A stretch of DNA of 64,000 nucleotides from Saururus chinensis (GCA_035235625.1 CP141144.1:39926014-39990013); one strand, 5' to 3'; shown: positions 1-10,778, numbered from the stretch's first letter. The notes: a model not told the origin generated them from the letters alone. Numbers and translations: made by a program.

Positions 1-330
1 GGATATTTCAATGTGGGGGAAACCTATGCTCCCTATTTGCATATACTGTGATAGCCAATCGACTATAGGAAGGACACAAAGTAACTTGCATAATGGTAAG
101 TCTTGACATATATGTTGGAGGCACAATACCATAAAATAATTGCTCTCTAGTAATATTATTTCTATTAAGTATGTTAAGTCAAAAGAAAATATTGCGGATC
201 CGCTTACCAAGGGATTGACCAAAGAACAAGTGAGTAGTTCATCGAAGGGAATGGGCTTAAAGCCTATACATTAAGAGTCACCATAATGGCAACCTAACCT
301 AGTTGAGTGGAAATCCTAAGATTTACGTTC
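1..330 (+). pseudogene. Ty1/copia polyprotein, RNase H tail (decayed)
   Basis: This is the last part of a copia pol. The forward translation contains CDSQSTIGR, NGKS followed by an in-frame stop, and then YVKSKENIADPLTKGL, which is the usual C-terminal RNase H region of plant copia elements. It ends with the MGLKP motif near position 255. In-frame stops around positions 106 and 139 show that it is dead. The rest of the element lies upstream of the window. Identification from these family motifs is firm; the lineage within copia is not resolved. Confidence 0.85.
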
Positions 331-859
331 AAAGGGACAACTGAATTGTGGGGGATTTAAGGAGAATCACTATTGAGATAAAATTTCGTCCTCATTCCTA
401 TGATGAGATAGTGATGCCTACAAAGTGAATCAGGATAAGCTTTGCTTTTAATGGTTTTTATAGCTTGAATTCGTTTAAATGAGGTATTACAGGATACTCT
501 TAATGAGAATCACCTATATGAGTGTGAAGGGGCCATTTCTATGAGGATTTTAAGTCTAAATCTTCTAGAGCACTCATAAAAACCAAGTTTGTTCAGGGCC
601 GAAATGAACACAATCATGAGAACTACATTGTGTCTGAGAAGTGATTGTGTGAATTCTATTGTCTTGGTTTACACAAACGGATGAATAGTTTAAGACATTA
701 CATTTACTAATTAACCAGTAGACCCGATAGTTTTCACAAGGGAAGGTTCAAAGTCAAAAGCTACCTTTCCCCTGTGCATGATCTTTTCAATATTACTTTC
801 ACTGTTTATCTGTATTGTTTTGCATAATTATCCAGCCAATTCTCATTCATGTGGGGGAT
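331..859 (+). mobile_element. copia 3' untranslated region and polypurine tract
   Basis: This is non-coding sequence between the end of pol and the 3' LTR. It ends in GTGGGGGAT just before the TG that opens the LTR, which is a normal position for a copia polypurine tract. No other gene is visible. Confidence 0.7.
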
Positions 860-1747
860 TGTTAGAAGTGGGCATTATAATTAATGGGTTAAGCCTATAT
901 GGTAGAGAAAGTCGAAGCCTACTTTGTGTTGAATGAAAATCACACATGTAAATTGGTTGAAGGAGTGAATAGTCTCACATCGCCTAGATGAAGGTGATGG
1001 TGTTGGTATATAAGGCTTTAGTTTGGCCTTTCAAGTTAGGCCCTTGGGCCAACCCACTTTTGTGGGGGAGAGAGAGGTTGGACCCATGCACCTATGTGGG
1101 CTAACCCACATGCGCTCCGCCGCTGCCGTCCGACCGGCCGGTTCGGTTCGGTTTGCACGCGTGGCCAACTGGGTCAGGTTGGGTCAACATGATAATATTT
1201 TTAGAACAAATTTATTTGGTTTGGTTTTTTATTTATTTGCTTTGGTTTTCTATTAACCAAAATGGGTCTGGTTTGTTGGGTTGGGTTGCGTTAGGTCAAC
1301 ATGATAATATTTTTTGGACAAATTTATTTTGTTTGGTTTTCTATTTATTTGGTTTGATTTTCTATTAACCAAAATGGGTCCAGTTTTTTTTCACTAAAGA
1401 TTGTGACCCTTAACAAATGGACGCATTTGTTTGATCGGAAAAGGGTGTCTTCAAAGGGATTTCCTATAAAATTATTGAAAATGATTTCTGCACTAATCCG
1501 ATTTGGGATTTCCGTCTGTTTCATTTTCATGAGAGCATACATACTATGGTTCGCTGCATGTACTGTGTTGGATGTGTTACTACAGTACGTGGTTGATCGT
1601 CTTATCCTGGGAGGCAAACGCCCAAGAGTCCTAAACACTGTTAAGGATAGTAAATTCTGTCTTAAGGACAAGCAACTTGCTTGATTCGATTGTAATCATT
1701 CTAGTAAGATTTCTCATCACAAACAAGGCAAATGTACAAAAATAACA
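860..1747 (+). mobile_element. copia 3' LTR
   Basis: The LTR starts TGTTAGAAGT directly after the polypurine tract. A TATA-like TATATAAGG lies near 1007-1016. The 3' half carries the ATCGTCTTATCCTGGGAGGC-type stretch common in copia LTRs. The right boundary is uncertain: either the CA at 1720-1721 or ATAACA at 1741-1747. Without the 5' LTR or the left flank no target-site duplication can be checked. An internal 112-bp tandem duplication lies at about 1183-1406. Confidence 0.7.
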
Positions 1748-2020
1748 ATTCCATCTTGAAAAACTCATCTCCACCCTTTTCACAGTCCCAACACCTTTTT
1801 CCTCACACAGCCAGTAGACATTTTAACACTATTAACGACGTATGCTTACAAACGTCGCTACTAGTTTCAACAATAGCGACATTTAAAAATGGGCGTCGCT
1901 AATAATTCTCAATTTTTTTAAAAAATTAAAAAATAAGAACTAATAGCGACGCATATTCTATACATCGCTACTACCTACTAGTAGTTGCGACGCATGATAA
2001 AATGCATCGCTATTACCCTT

Positions 2021-2058
2021 GGTAGTAGCGACGCATAGTCATATGCGTCGCTACTACC
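2021..2058. repeat. Perfect 17-bp stem hairpin in the CACTA-like subterminal repeat
   Basis: The arm GGTAGTAGCGACGCATA (2021-2037) is followed by a GTCA loop (2038-2041) and an exact inverted copy (2042-2058). It is the cleanest of the TAGCGACG palindromes. Confidence 0.9.
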
Positions 2059-2221
2059 TATTTTTTATTAAAATTTTATTTTTTTATTTTAAAAAAATAA
2101 TTAAAATTAAATACTAATAGCGACGTATATAGTTATACGTCACTATTAGTATTTTTATTTAATTATTTTTTTCATTTTTAAAATTAATTTTACAAAATAA
2201 AAAATATTAAAAATTTTAAAT

Positions 2222-2560
2222 TAGGGGAGAGATAGTGTGTAGATAGATAGGAGAGAGAGGAGAGGGAGAGAGAGAGGAGGGGGAAAGAGAGGGGAGGGGA
2301 GAGAGAAAGGAGAGGGAGAGAGAAAGGAGGGGAAAGAGAGGAGAGGGAGAGAGAAAGAGAGGAGAGGGAGAGAGAGAGGAGAGGGGGAGAGAGAAAGAGA
2401 GGGAGAGAGAGAGGGAGGAAAAGAGCGGAGAGGGAGAGAGAGAAAGAGAGGAGAGGGATAGAGAGAGAGAAAGAGAGGAGAGGGAGAGAGAGGAGAGGGA
2501 GGAGAGAGAGAGAGAGAGAGGAGGGGAAAGAGAGGGGAGGGGAGAGAGAGAGGAAAGGGT
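2222..2560 (+). repeat. GA-rich homopurine tract
   Basis: This stretch is almost pure A/G on the plus strand, made of GGAGAGGGAGAGAGA-type variants inside CACTA-like copy 1. It is low complexity and no protein is inferred. Confidence 0.9.
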
Positions 2561-2714
2561 AAGAGGAATTTTATTTTGATTTTTTAAAATTTTTTATTAA
2601 TTTTTTTAAATAAAAAATAATTAAAATAAAATATTAATAGCGATGTATAGGACTATACGTCGCTATTAGTATTTTACTTTTTTAATTTTTAAAATTATAA
2701 AAAATTATAAAAAA

Positions 2715-3330
2715 ATGAAATTAGAAGAGAGAGGAGAGGGAGAGAGAGGGAGGGAAAGAGTGGAGAGGGAGAGAGAGAGGAGGGGAAAGAGAGGAGAGGG
2801 AGAGAGAGAGGAGGGGAAAGAGAGGAGAGGGAGAGAGAGAGGGAGGGGAAAGAGAGGAGAGGGAGAGAGAGGAGGGGAAAGAGAGGAGAGGGGAGAGAGA
2901 GGAGAGGGAGAGAGAGAAAGAGAGGAGAGGGAGAGAGAGAGGAGGGGAAAGAGAGGAGAGGGAGAGAGAGAAAGAGAGGAGAGGGAGAGAGGAGGGGGAA
3001 AGAGAGGGGAGGGGAGAGAGAGAGAGGAGAGGGAGAGAGAGGAGAGGGGGAGAGAGAGAGGGAGGGAAAGAAAGGAGAGGGGAGAGAGAGGGAAAGAGAA
3101 AAGAGGGAGAGAGAGAGGAGGGGGAAAGAGGGGGAGGGGAGAGAGGAGGAAAGTCGGAGGAGAGAGAGAGGGGAGAGGGAGGAGAGAGAGGGGAGAGAGA
3201 GGGAGGAGAGTCAGAGGAGAGAGAGCGGAGAGGGAGGAGAGAGAGAGATAGAGGAGAGATAGGGAGGAGAGAGAGAAGAGAGGGAGAGAGAGAGAGGGGG
3301 GAAGAGATAGATGAGGGGAAGGAGAGTAGA
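2715..3330 (+). repeat. GA-rich homopurine tract, second block
   Basis: About 600 bp of nearly pure purine on the plus strand, separated from the first block by an AT-rich spacer carrying one TAGCGATG/CGTCGCTA pair. Long open frames on both strands here (Arg/Glu-rich forward, Ser/Leu/Pro-rich reverse) are artefacts of composition. Confidence 0.9.
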
Positions 3331-3589
3331 TACCAATTGCGACATTTTTTATCAAACGTCGCAATATGTAACGTAGTAGCGACGTTTCTAGAAAATGTCG
3401 CAATATGTAAAAGTAGTAGCGACGTGTTGTAGAAACGTCGCAATATGTAATGTGTTAGCGACGTTTTGGACGAAACATCGCAATATGTAAACGTTATAGC
3501 GACGTTTCGTACGATACGTCGCTAAAAAAAATACCGCACGGTGAATTTTCATTCTCCCGCGTGGGTGAAATCGTCCGCGCGGTATTTAT

Positions 3590-4170
3590 TCGCTCCCCCC
3601 AGCCTTTCTTCCATCCCAACCCTTCTCTGCCTTTCCTCCACCTCTCCTCCGGCGTTTCTCCCTTTCGCCGCCGTTCCTCCACCTCACTTCTGCCGCTACT
3701 CTCTTCCTCCGACGTCCCTGCCCAACTGCCTCCCTTCCCTTCCCCTCTTCCCTTCCCTTCCCCGCGCCCCGCCCAGCATCCCTCCCCGCCTCGGCCTGCG
3801 CCGTGCATCGTCGCACCCCGCACAGCCCCTGCCACCCTGCCTAGCGTCCCTCCCCGCCTCGGCCCGAGTTGCGCATCGTCGCACCCCGCACAGCCCTTGC
3901 CGCCCTGCACAGCGCCACGTCGCACCCCGCATAGCCCCTGCCGCACCAACCAGCGTCCCTCCCCACACTGTGCCCGCTGTCCTGTGCCCGCCGTCTTGAC
4001 CCGCACATGTCAGCCCACCCCGCGCCCTCCGTCCCCATGCCGTTCTGCCCGAGCGCGTCATCCCACCCCGTGCCTGTGAACAGGGCGTCCCGCCCCTCCT
4101 TGCTCCCCGCGTGGGGTGCAGGAGACCCGCGACGCGGGTGCAGGTGACCCGCGATGCGGGTCAGCTTCCA
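3590..4170 (+). repeat. CpG-rich core of CACTA-like copy 1 with about 68-bp direct repeats
   Basis: This is C-rich and CpG-rich sequence in an otherwise AT-rich setting. A unit starting near 3774 (CCTCCCCGCCTCGGCC then GCATCGTCGCACCCCGCAC) repeats near 3843 and partly near 3911. No recognisable protein is encoded. It could be a captured host promoter or first exon, but no source is identifiable by eye. Confidence 0.6.
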
Positions 4171-4743
4171 AACCGGGTTACTACCTGATTTGGTTTTTTT
4201 TCTTTTAATTCTTTTTTCTTTTAATAAAAAATAATTATTTTAAAATTTTTTTTAATACTTTTAACGACGCATTCATAAATGTCGTTAATTGTAATAATTT
4301 ATGTTTTATTTATAAATAAATTTTTTTTATTTGTCTAAATAATTATATACATTAGCGACGTTTACATAAACATCGCTAATACTAGTTTTTAATTTTTTTT
4401 AAATTATATTTTTAAAAAAATTTAAAAAATTATATTTTAATGAAAAAAATAAAAATAATATTTTTTATTAGCGACATTTGTGTAACGTCGCTAATACTAT
4501 ATTATTAGCGACGCTTAGTAAAAAGCGTCACTAATAATATACTAATAGCGACGTTTATTATACGTTGCTAATATATACTTTTAGTGACGTTTTGCTATGT
4601 ACGTCGCTAATATGCAATGATAACTGTAGTTTTATCGACGCATTTAACGACGTTTTTTAAGCGTCGCTAATACTTATTAGCGACATTTACAATATTATTA
4701 GTGACACTTAAAAGCGTCGCTAATAGTTATTTTTGTTGTAGTG

Positions 4744-6960
4744 TTCCCTCCTTCCATCTCTTTGAACTAATCACTATTACCACTATCAAAACATCATCAA
4801 AATGTGAAGGCCTTTGACATCACCATAGACCTGTTTGACCCCATATTGGAACCCTTCGACATCATGCCAACATGTCCACAGCTTGTGAGGCCGTCTTTTT
4901 CCTCATTGCCCAATAGATCCAACAGAGTTTTCAATTCTTGTTGAGTAATCTCCAATCTCAATCCTAAGGATTTTGCTCTAAGAAACTGTTGTTAGGCTCC
5001 TTGAAGCTTCCCTAAGGATTTCTGCTTACACCCCATTTACACCCTTTATTCCAGTTCTTAAGTTCCATTGTCGACATGTTTGCTAACCAGTAGAACCCAT
5101 GTTGACTAGTCACCAACACCACTCTTACATGTACACATCCATATTGGTAGTTCGGGAGTTAGTATTTGATGTGATTCTTGTACACCTAGGCACTCTTAAC
5201 CCACATAGAAATACTTATGGAGTCTCATGTGATCTCTGAAACCCTATTTCCCTCAGTTTTTATTAAGCTAACACAATCTTTTATGCAATTGCACCCCAAA
5301 CTCCCAACACACCTCACCAGATTGCATTTAAAACTATCTAATTTCTATTAATGAATAGTGATTCTACTTCAAATCCATGAGTCTTCGTGCTTCGCATCGT
5401 ATGCCTCACAATTGAATGTATGATCACCCACAACTCGCACACAAACCCTTCCTCCACTGCTAAAATCCTCTCATTCTAATCTTCACCACCTCCACCGTAT
5501 AAAAATAGGGTTCCCTCCCCCCCTCCAAGTGCTTATTTATACTCTGGACTCATTGGAAGCAGCTCCAAGGATAAGCTTCATTGCATGCTAAGCGGTTGTT
5601 TGCACGTTGATACTAGAAATTACTATCATCCATACGTCGATTCTCTTGTTGAACCAAGGGTTTTGAATGGTGCAAGTGATGAGTATAGCCCAGAAGCTTC
5701 CCGAGCCGCCAACACTACTCCCCTACAACATTGACATGGCATATATTACATCAAGAGTCCCCTTACCTCAAAATCTCCAATCCTCCTTACCTTAATTCAT
5801 GAAAATCGCTCCAAAATTTTTAGGGTGTCACATTGGTCATGGAGCCCAATCAGTTGAGACATCTTTTTCTTACATATGTATCTCATTTAAGTCATTATTA
5901 CAAAACATGAGCTTAATTAAAAAAAAATTACGTAATAACTATCCACCTCTCTTCATCATATTCTTTGGAGAATTTACCCACGAAACTCATTTTAACCAGG
6001 TTGTTCTTTTCCGAGCACAAGTAGTTAATTGGAAGCCCAATAAACTTTTTCCCCAAAAACCAGATTTTTAAAATACTTCATATTAATTTGTCATCAATAT
6101 TAATAGAATAACAATATTGCTTCTAATGATGACCTTAGAGGGGAAAACTAGCATGCGACAAAAATGAGCTGTTTATATTCTAGCAATCAGCAACCCGGCC
6201 CGCCGTAGCTATTGTGAAATAGAAAAGGGGAGGGGGGGGGAAGTACGAGATAACATTTTTTTTTTCTTTGAAGTGAAAAAATATGCCATTTTATCATTTT
6301 ATTATGTCATGGTTTTTAAAGATATACAAGGTATTTAATTTTTTTCTTCTTTGGGCTTATTGGTCAATCTCCCTATTTTTTGTTTGTATATAAAGATTTC
6401 CATATAGAAGTAACCACGATCCACCTACATACATTAAATAACTACCTAATGTTCTATGACAATGAGCAAGCGTAAGGACTTCATAGAAGCCTTTTATTAA
6501 TGAGATTGACGATATATATTAGCATTATTATTATTAGTGTTAATATGTGTTAGTATGTGCGCTGTTGATATTAAATATTAGAAATTTTTATATATTTTTT
6601 ATGCTGAGTTAATTATAAGAGAAACATAAAAAATTATTTTATAGTTAATACACCACCCAAAAAAATATACCTTTTTTATTTATTTAATAAATATTATTTT
6701 CCTTAGAGAAGCCATGATAACTTCCTTACTATGGCCTACGTGGATAACACTACACGTACAAACTTTCCTGCCCATTTGAACTTCTCGAGGCGTTGAAATT
6801 TATACGTGAAGTTCAATAGTTAAATATTTGACTTTTACTATTTTCATCCTAGCTTCCGTGGTGGCCATCAAATCAAATAAAAAAGTGGCGTCTTTCACTC
6901 TAGAACATTGATTCATTGAACTCCGCTAAAAGGCCCAAATCCGACCTTCTGGTCTCTACA
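4744..6960. other. Intergenic, no gene recognised
   Basis: AT-rich sequence after the CACTA-like terminus. I see no coding family, RNA gene or clear repeat. The short forward frame at 5799-6071 has no recognisable motif and is not called. Confidence 0.6.
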
Positions 6961-7016
6961 TATGAAGAAATTATTCGGTGTGTGTTTGCACACCGCGTTA
7001 GTCGTGTATTTCACAG

Positions 7017-7125
7017 CATAGTTGTGGACATCAGGTCAGCAAGGGGTTATAAATGTTGAGACTCTGCAACATAGTTGTCGGACATCAGGCCAGCAAGCAA
7101 GCGGTTATAAATGCTAGACTCACGA
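7017..7125 (+). promoter_or_regulatory. Duplicated TATA-containing segment upstream of the receptor-kinase relic
   Basis: CATAGTTGT.GACATCAGG.CAGCAA followed by GGTTATAAATG occurs twice, starting at about 7017 and 7070, a tandem duplication of about 53 bp. Each copy carries a TTATAAATG TATA-like element, 130-200 bp before the ATG at 7255. Promoter function is inferred from position and motif only. Confidence 0.4.
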
Positions 7126-7254
7126 GTCGTTTTGTAAATCGTGAAATACAATGTTCAATTATTTGGTATAGTTCAAAGCCCCAAAGCTTAAGAAATTCAT
7201 CCTCACTTATGCAATCAGTTTCCCTCCATTCGTATCTCTTGTCCTAGTTTCTAA

Positions 7255-8345
7255 ATGGTTTCATCGTCTCGCTGCACCATCTTGCTCGTCACAAGCTGGT
7301 GTCATCTTGCGGCTTGCTTCGCCCAAGAGAGGATAAGACCTCTCCATCCTGTCAGAGGCAATCAGACGATCATCTCTCAGTTGGTCAAAGCTTCGCCTTA
7401 GGCTTCTTCAGCCCAGAGAATTACACCAATCGCTATGTTGGGATATGATACAACAACGTTCCTGGTCGTACAGTCTTGTGGGTGGCAAACCGGGAGAAGC
7501 CTGTTAGAGATTCCTCAGGAGCTCTAGCCATTGCGGAAAATGGCAATCTGGTCGTCTTGGATGGAAGTAACAACACCCTCTGGAGCACAAACGTATCTGC
7601 ACCTCTTTCTAGTCGTGCAAATGTAAGTGCAGTGCTGTTGCAGTCTGGAAATCTTGAACTTAGAGAGGGAGATGAAACAGTCTTATGGGAGAGTTTCGAT
7701 TATCCTTCAGACACGTTCCTTCCCGGCATGAAGTTAAGGGTTAACTTCAGAACTGGATCAACAAGGCGCCTAAGATCTTGGAAAGAAGCCAGCGACCCTT
7801 CTCCGGGGGCTTTTTCTCTGGGCATAGTACCTCAAGGCCTTCTTGCAGAGCTGATCATGTGGAATGGTTCTGATCGGTACTGGAGAGATGGCCTATGGAA
7901 CGGGGACATGTTTAATGGCTTTTTGACCCAGAATCCTAATTTTGTGTCATACTTGACTGTGATCGCCAACGACCAAGAGATTTATGTGACAATTGCTCTG
8001 TCGGACGATTCGATCCAGGCCAGGTTTGTGCTAACTTATTTTGGTCAAATTCAGCAGCTTGCATGGCAGGATGGTTCTCAAAGTTGGGAGCTTGTATGGT
8101 GGTCGCCGAGTAACGATTGTGAGCAGTATAATTTTTGTGGAGCATTTGGTACCTGTATAGCAACGGGGTCAGAATCGAATTGTGAGTGCTTGAAAGGGTA
8201 TTTGCCCAAAATCAGCAGGAATGACATGCCAGATTGTTGAAGTGAGTATGAATAAAATCCCGTTTTCCTTGCTGTTTGCAGACTTCTTTTGTGGACGTCA
8301 TGGACTACACAATGTCAAAGATATGAAGCTTTCACTCTTTTGTCC
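7255..8345 (+). pseudogene. G-type (S-locus/bulb-type) lectin receptor-like kinase, truncated pseudogene
   Basis: The intact family is a plasma-membrane receptor kinase with bulb lectin, S-locus glycoprotein, EGF and PAN domains outside and a Ser/Thr kinase inside. Here the ATG at 7255 opens a hydrophobic signal-like start ending in CFAQE, then HPVRGNQTII. A missing base near 7381-7384 shifts the frame, which resumes as LGFFSPENYTNRYVGI. A TGA at 7446-7448 replaces the Trp codon of the GIWYNN motif. The frame then runs on through TVLWVANREKP, NGNLVVLDG, LWESFDYPSDTFLPGMKL, the S-locus glycoprotein region and the EGF-like CEQYNFCGAFGTC, stopping at 8240. A PAN-like VKDMKLSLF remnant follows at 8310-8340. 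Transmembrane and kinase parts are absent. It is clearly dead. Confidence 0.9.
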
Positions 8346-9055
8346 TAAATAAAATGAAAATATGGCACCACGCTTGTGAACGTTTAAGAAATAATAAACC
8401 TGTTTATGCAATCTGTTGTATATGGGTTGTTGCAATATAAAATTATAAATCAAAGGCTTGTACAAAATTCTTTGCATGGTGATGATCATTACAGACCATG
8501 TCTTTGCCTCTCTCTCTCCTGACATCTTCAATGATTTCTTTTCTGATCTTACTGTTTTGGAGATTAAGAAAAATATTTTCCAAACTACCCATCGTGATCA
8601 CAATGTCGAGCAAAGAGGTTTTCCTGCTCCCCACGTATAATGAGCCTAGCTGGGAAGCCTTTTATCTATAACATCAAGGGTACATATGGTGGTGCATGAT
8701 AGCATTAATATCGTTAATACCAACACGTGTATTGTAAATCTTAAATATCAAGGGTTACTATGCATTTACTAAAAAGCATAAAGAACTCTTCCCAAGAGGG
8801 GAACATATCAGTTCATAAGTTTCTCTTTCACTACTTTGTTGATGTGGCAACCTCTTATTATTTGTCAATAAGTCTTGGTCAAGAAAATTTGTTAGGCTAG
8901 ATAAGTCCTGAGAAGTGATCCTCGCTCCATAGAGCCCAAAAAAGCTATGAATTTGATCACTAACAAGTGGTAGAAATTGGGATAACTAATAATTTGATGA
9001 ATTCGTCATTATTAATATCAGTATTTTTATTTTTAATTTGGATCAATAAATATGG
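8346..9055. other. Intergenic, no gene recognised
   Basis: AT-rich sequence. Short frames on both strands at 8298-8640 overlap each other and show no family motif. Confidence 0.5.
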
Positions 9056-9059
9056 GATG

Positions 9060-9630
9060 GGCGCCATGTATTAACATATCAAGGGAAATACAAGGGGAAA
9101 ATTACAAGCTTTATTTGTAGATAATGAAAGGAAACTCATGTAGAATTTTGATGAGGTCAGTACGAGCAGAAATGTACTTTATGATTTCAGCTTCACAACG
9201 TTTAGGGATAGTAGTCGTATGTGAATACCCATTTCTAGATATGCGAGAATTCCTTTTTCCCTCCATATATAATATGTGCTCGTGTTGAAGAAGATCTAAA
9301 GAACAATGGAAAGTGCCTTTTGATTATCTATGGTAGAGAATCATCCAAAATATTATAAAGTTGTGTGCTGGTAAATCAATTTTAAGATTCCTAATAATTA
9401 GATCCATTTAGAGACATTGAAAGAACATGTGATCATTAGACTCACAAGCATGTTTGCATAATGGGCATTGGTTGACAAAAGAATTACCCAATGGTGATCT
9501 AGAGTAAAAAATTTGCCTCTAAACATAAGCCGCTAAATAAAAGAATGACGGGGAATATTATGTTTAACCCATGTAATAAGCCACCACTGAATCATGATTT
9601 GGTTGGATAATTTTATGCCACTTTAGAAAA
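9060..9630 (-). pseudogene. LINE (L1-type) ORF2 C-terminus, minus strand
   Basis: The reverse strand reads WWLITWVKHNIPRHSFI, then after a stop and frameshift SFVNQCPLCKHACESNDHMFFQC, which is the reverse-transcriptase zinc-binding (zf-RVT) domain of plant LINEs. Further on come GKRNSRIS and a helical tail, as in the end of LINE ORF2. The reverse transcriptase and endonuclease are missing. Frame breaks at several points show old decay. Confidence 0.8.
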
Positions 9631-9659
9631 ATCCAGAGTGTGACACCTATGTAGCTCTT

Positions 9660-9996
9660 TTTGTTTTAAATCTTGTTCAACATTTATGTCACTTTTGTTT
9701 GGTCATAAAAGAAATAGTCGTATCTTTGATGATAGAAGGGATAGTACTGGTATATTGGCTAAATCTATAATTGCTTTAGTGCGCCTTATTTCAGTTGCTT
9801 TTGGATTAAGACAATTTATTGTTTGCTCATTTCTTATTGATTTTTGGTTGGATTAATAGTTTAATTCTGTCTTCTTGGGAATTGATTTGCTCATTTTTCT
9901 TTCTTCATTTCTTTGTTCTAGAGGGGTTGGCTAATTTTGTTCTACCCTCTTTTTATTGCTTAATAAAATTTTCAATTGTCATAAAAAAATTTATAA
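9660..9996 (+). pseudogene. LINE ORF2 3' end with A-rich tail, plus strand
   Basis: The forward strand reads LFGHKRNSRIFDDRRDSTG and continues through the usual end of LINE ORF2. It then runs into a T-rich 3' end with AATAAAATTTTC and a short A run at 9984-9990. It lies head-to-head with the minus-strand LINE relic, with the zf-RVT part absent on this side. Confidence 0.7.
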
Positions 9997-10497
9997 GCTA
10001 ATTTAGAAATAAAGCCTGCAATAAAGCGGACCCAAATAATAGAATCACCCTCAATAGAGATGGAGTAAATAAATTAATATGATTAAGAAAATGAGAAGAT
10101 CATAAGCTTCATCCTCTTAGAAAATCCACTCACCATTTTGAAGACAATAAAAAATAGAACAATAAATATCAATATTTTTAGCATGAATTGGGATAAAAAG
10201 GAATCACTACATGTATATTTTTCCTCATATCCTTAAATCCCCAAAATTTTGATACGAAGGAGAAGGACAAAACATTTGGTAGCTACTAGGTAGCAGCGGG
10301 AGTAGTAATATTTTGGAAAGTGTTGTATGCAGTATGGGCACACTCAGTCAAGAGAAACCCCAATATGCTAACCTAACCTTAGAAAGTAATTTGTAACATT
10401 TTCGGAAGTCGGACCCCTTTTAAGCTGGAAGAGTTTTGTCTACCCACCGGTGTTAGGCAAGATGTCTTCCATTAGATAGATGGCCCACATGTTAACT
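9997..10497. other. Intergenic; possible faint RNase H relic on minus strand
   Basis: Mostly featureless AT-rich sequence. On the minus strand near 10020-10075 the residues SIEGDSIIWVRFI resemble the EGDS motif of RNase H-like domains that follow zf-RVT in some plant retroelements. This is weak and may be chance. Confidence 0.25.
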
Positions 10498-10646
10498 TGC
10501 GTTAGTACATATATATTAAGGACACCTCCTCCCTTGCCACTATAGCAATCCTGGACCCTCCTCTCTTTGTAATCATCACTGTCTATTTGTCACTACACCC
10601 TCTCTATGTGAAAATATACTTTTGTATCTTCTATGTATTCCCTAAT

Positions 10647-10725
<79 letters not shown>

Positions 10726-10766
10726 ATTTATATTCTATAAATAAAATACATCTTTGTCTCTTTTTA
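10498..10766 (+). mobile_element. copia 5' LTR with (TA)n expansion
   Basis: It aligns with 17221-17431 through ATTAAGGACACCTC, CCCTTGCCAC, TTGTAATCATCAC, ATTTGTCACTA and TTCTATAAAT. It is longer because of a TA run at 10651-10722 that has no counterpart in the 3' LTR. The start is approximate. Confidence 0.8.
10651..10722. repeat. (TA)36 microsatellite
   Basis: Uninterrupted TA dinucleotides inside the 5' LTR. Confidence 0.97.
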
Positions 10767-10778
10767 TGGTTTCAAAGC
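10767..10778 (+). other. Primer-binding site (tRNA-iMet type), mutated
   Basis: TGGTTTCAAAGC directly follows the 5' LTR and differs by two bases from TGGTATCAGAGC, the usual initiator-Met complement in plant copia elements. Confidence 0.75.

Larger units (their letters stand above)
1827..4743. mobile_element. CACTA-like non-autonomous transposon, copy 1
   Basis: The right end reads GTTGTAGTG, the reverse complement of CACTACAAC, as in CACTA-superfamily inverted repeats. The left end begins CACTATTAACGACG at 1827, but it matches the right terminus only partly and the 3-bp flanks (taa and ttc) differ, so the left boundary is tentative. Inside are many copies of TAGCGACG or its complement, often in palindromic pairs, at both ends (1830-2160 and 4260-4740), two purine tracts, and a CpG-rich core. 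Subterminal repeats of this type bind the TNPA-like protein in known CACTA elements. No transposase frame is present, so the element would need a partner. Confidence 0.65.

Noticed and set aside
2021-2058. Considered as a microRNA precursor or rho-independent terminator
   Set aside because: It is one of many TAGCGACG palindromes in a transposon. Nothing specific supports a microRNA, and terminators of that kind do not apply here.
2715-3403. Open frames of 178-240 codons on both strands
   Set aside because: They are translations of a homopurine tract (Arg/Glu/Gly or Ser/Leu/Pro only) and have no coding signature.
3494-4079. Overlapping Pro/Ser/Arg-rich frames
   Set aside because: CpG-rich DNA opens several frames on both strands at once. 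No domain, and the internal repeats are at DNA level.
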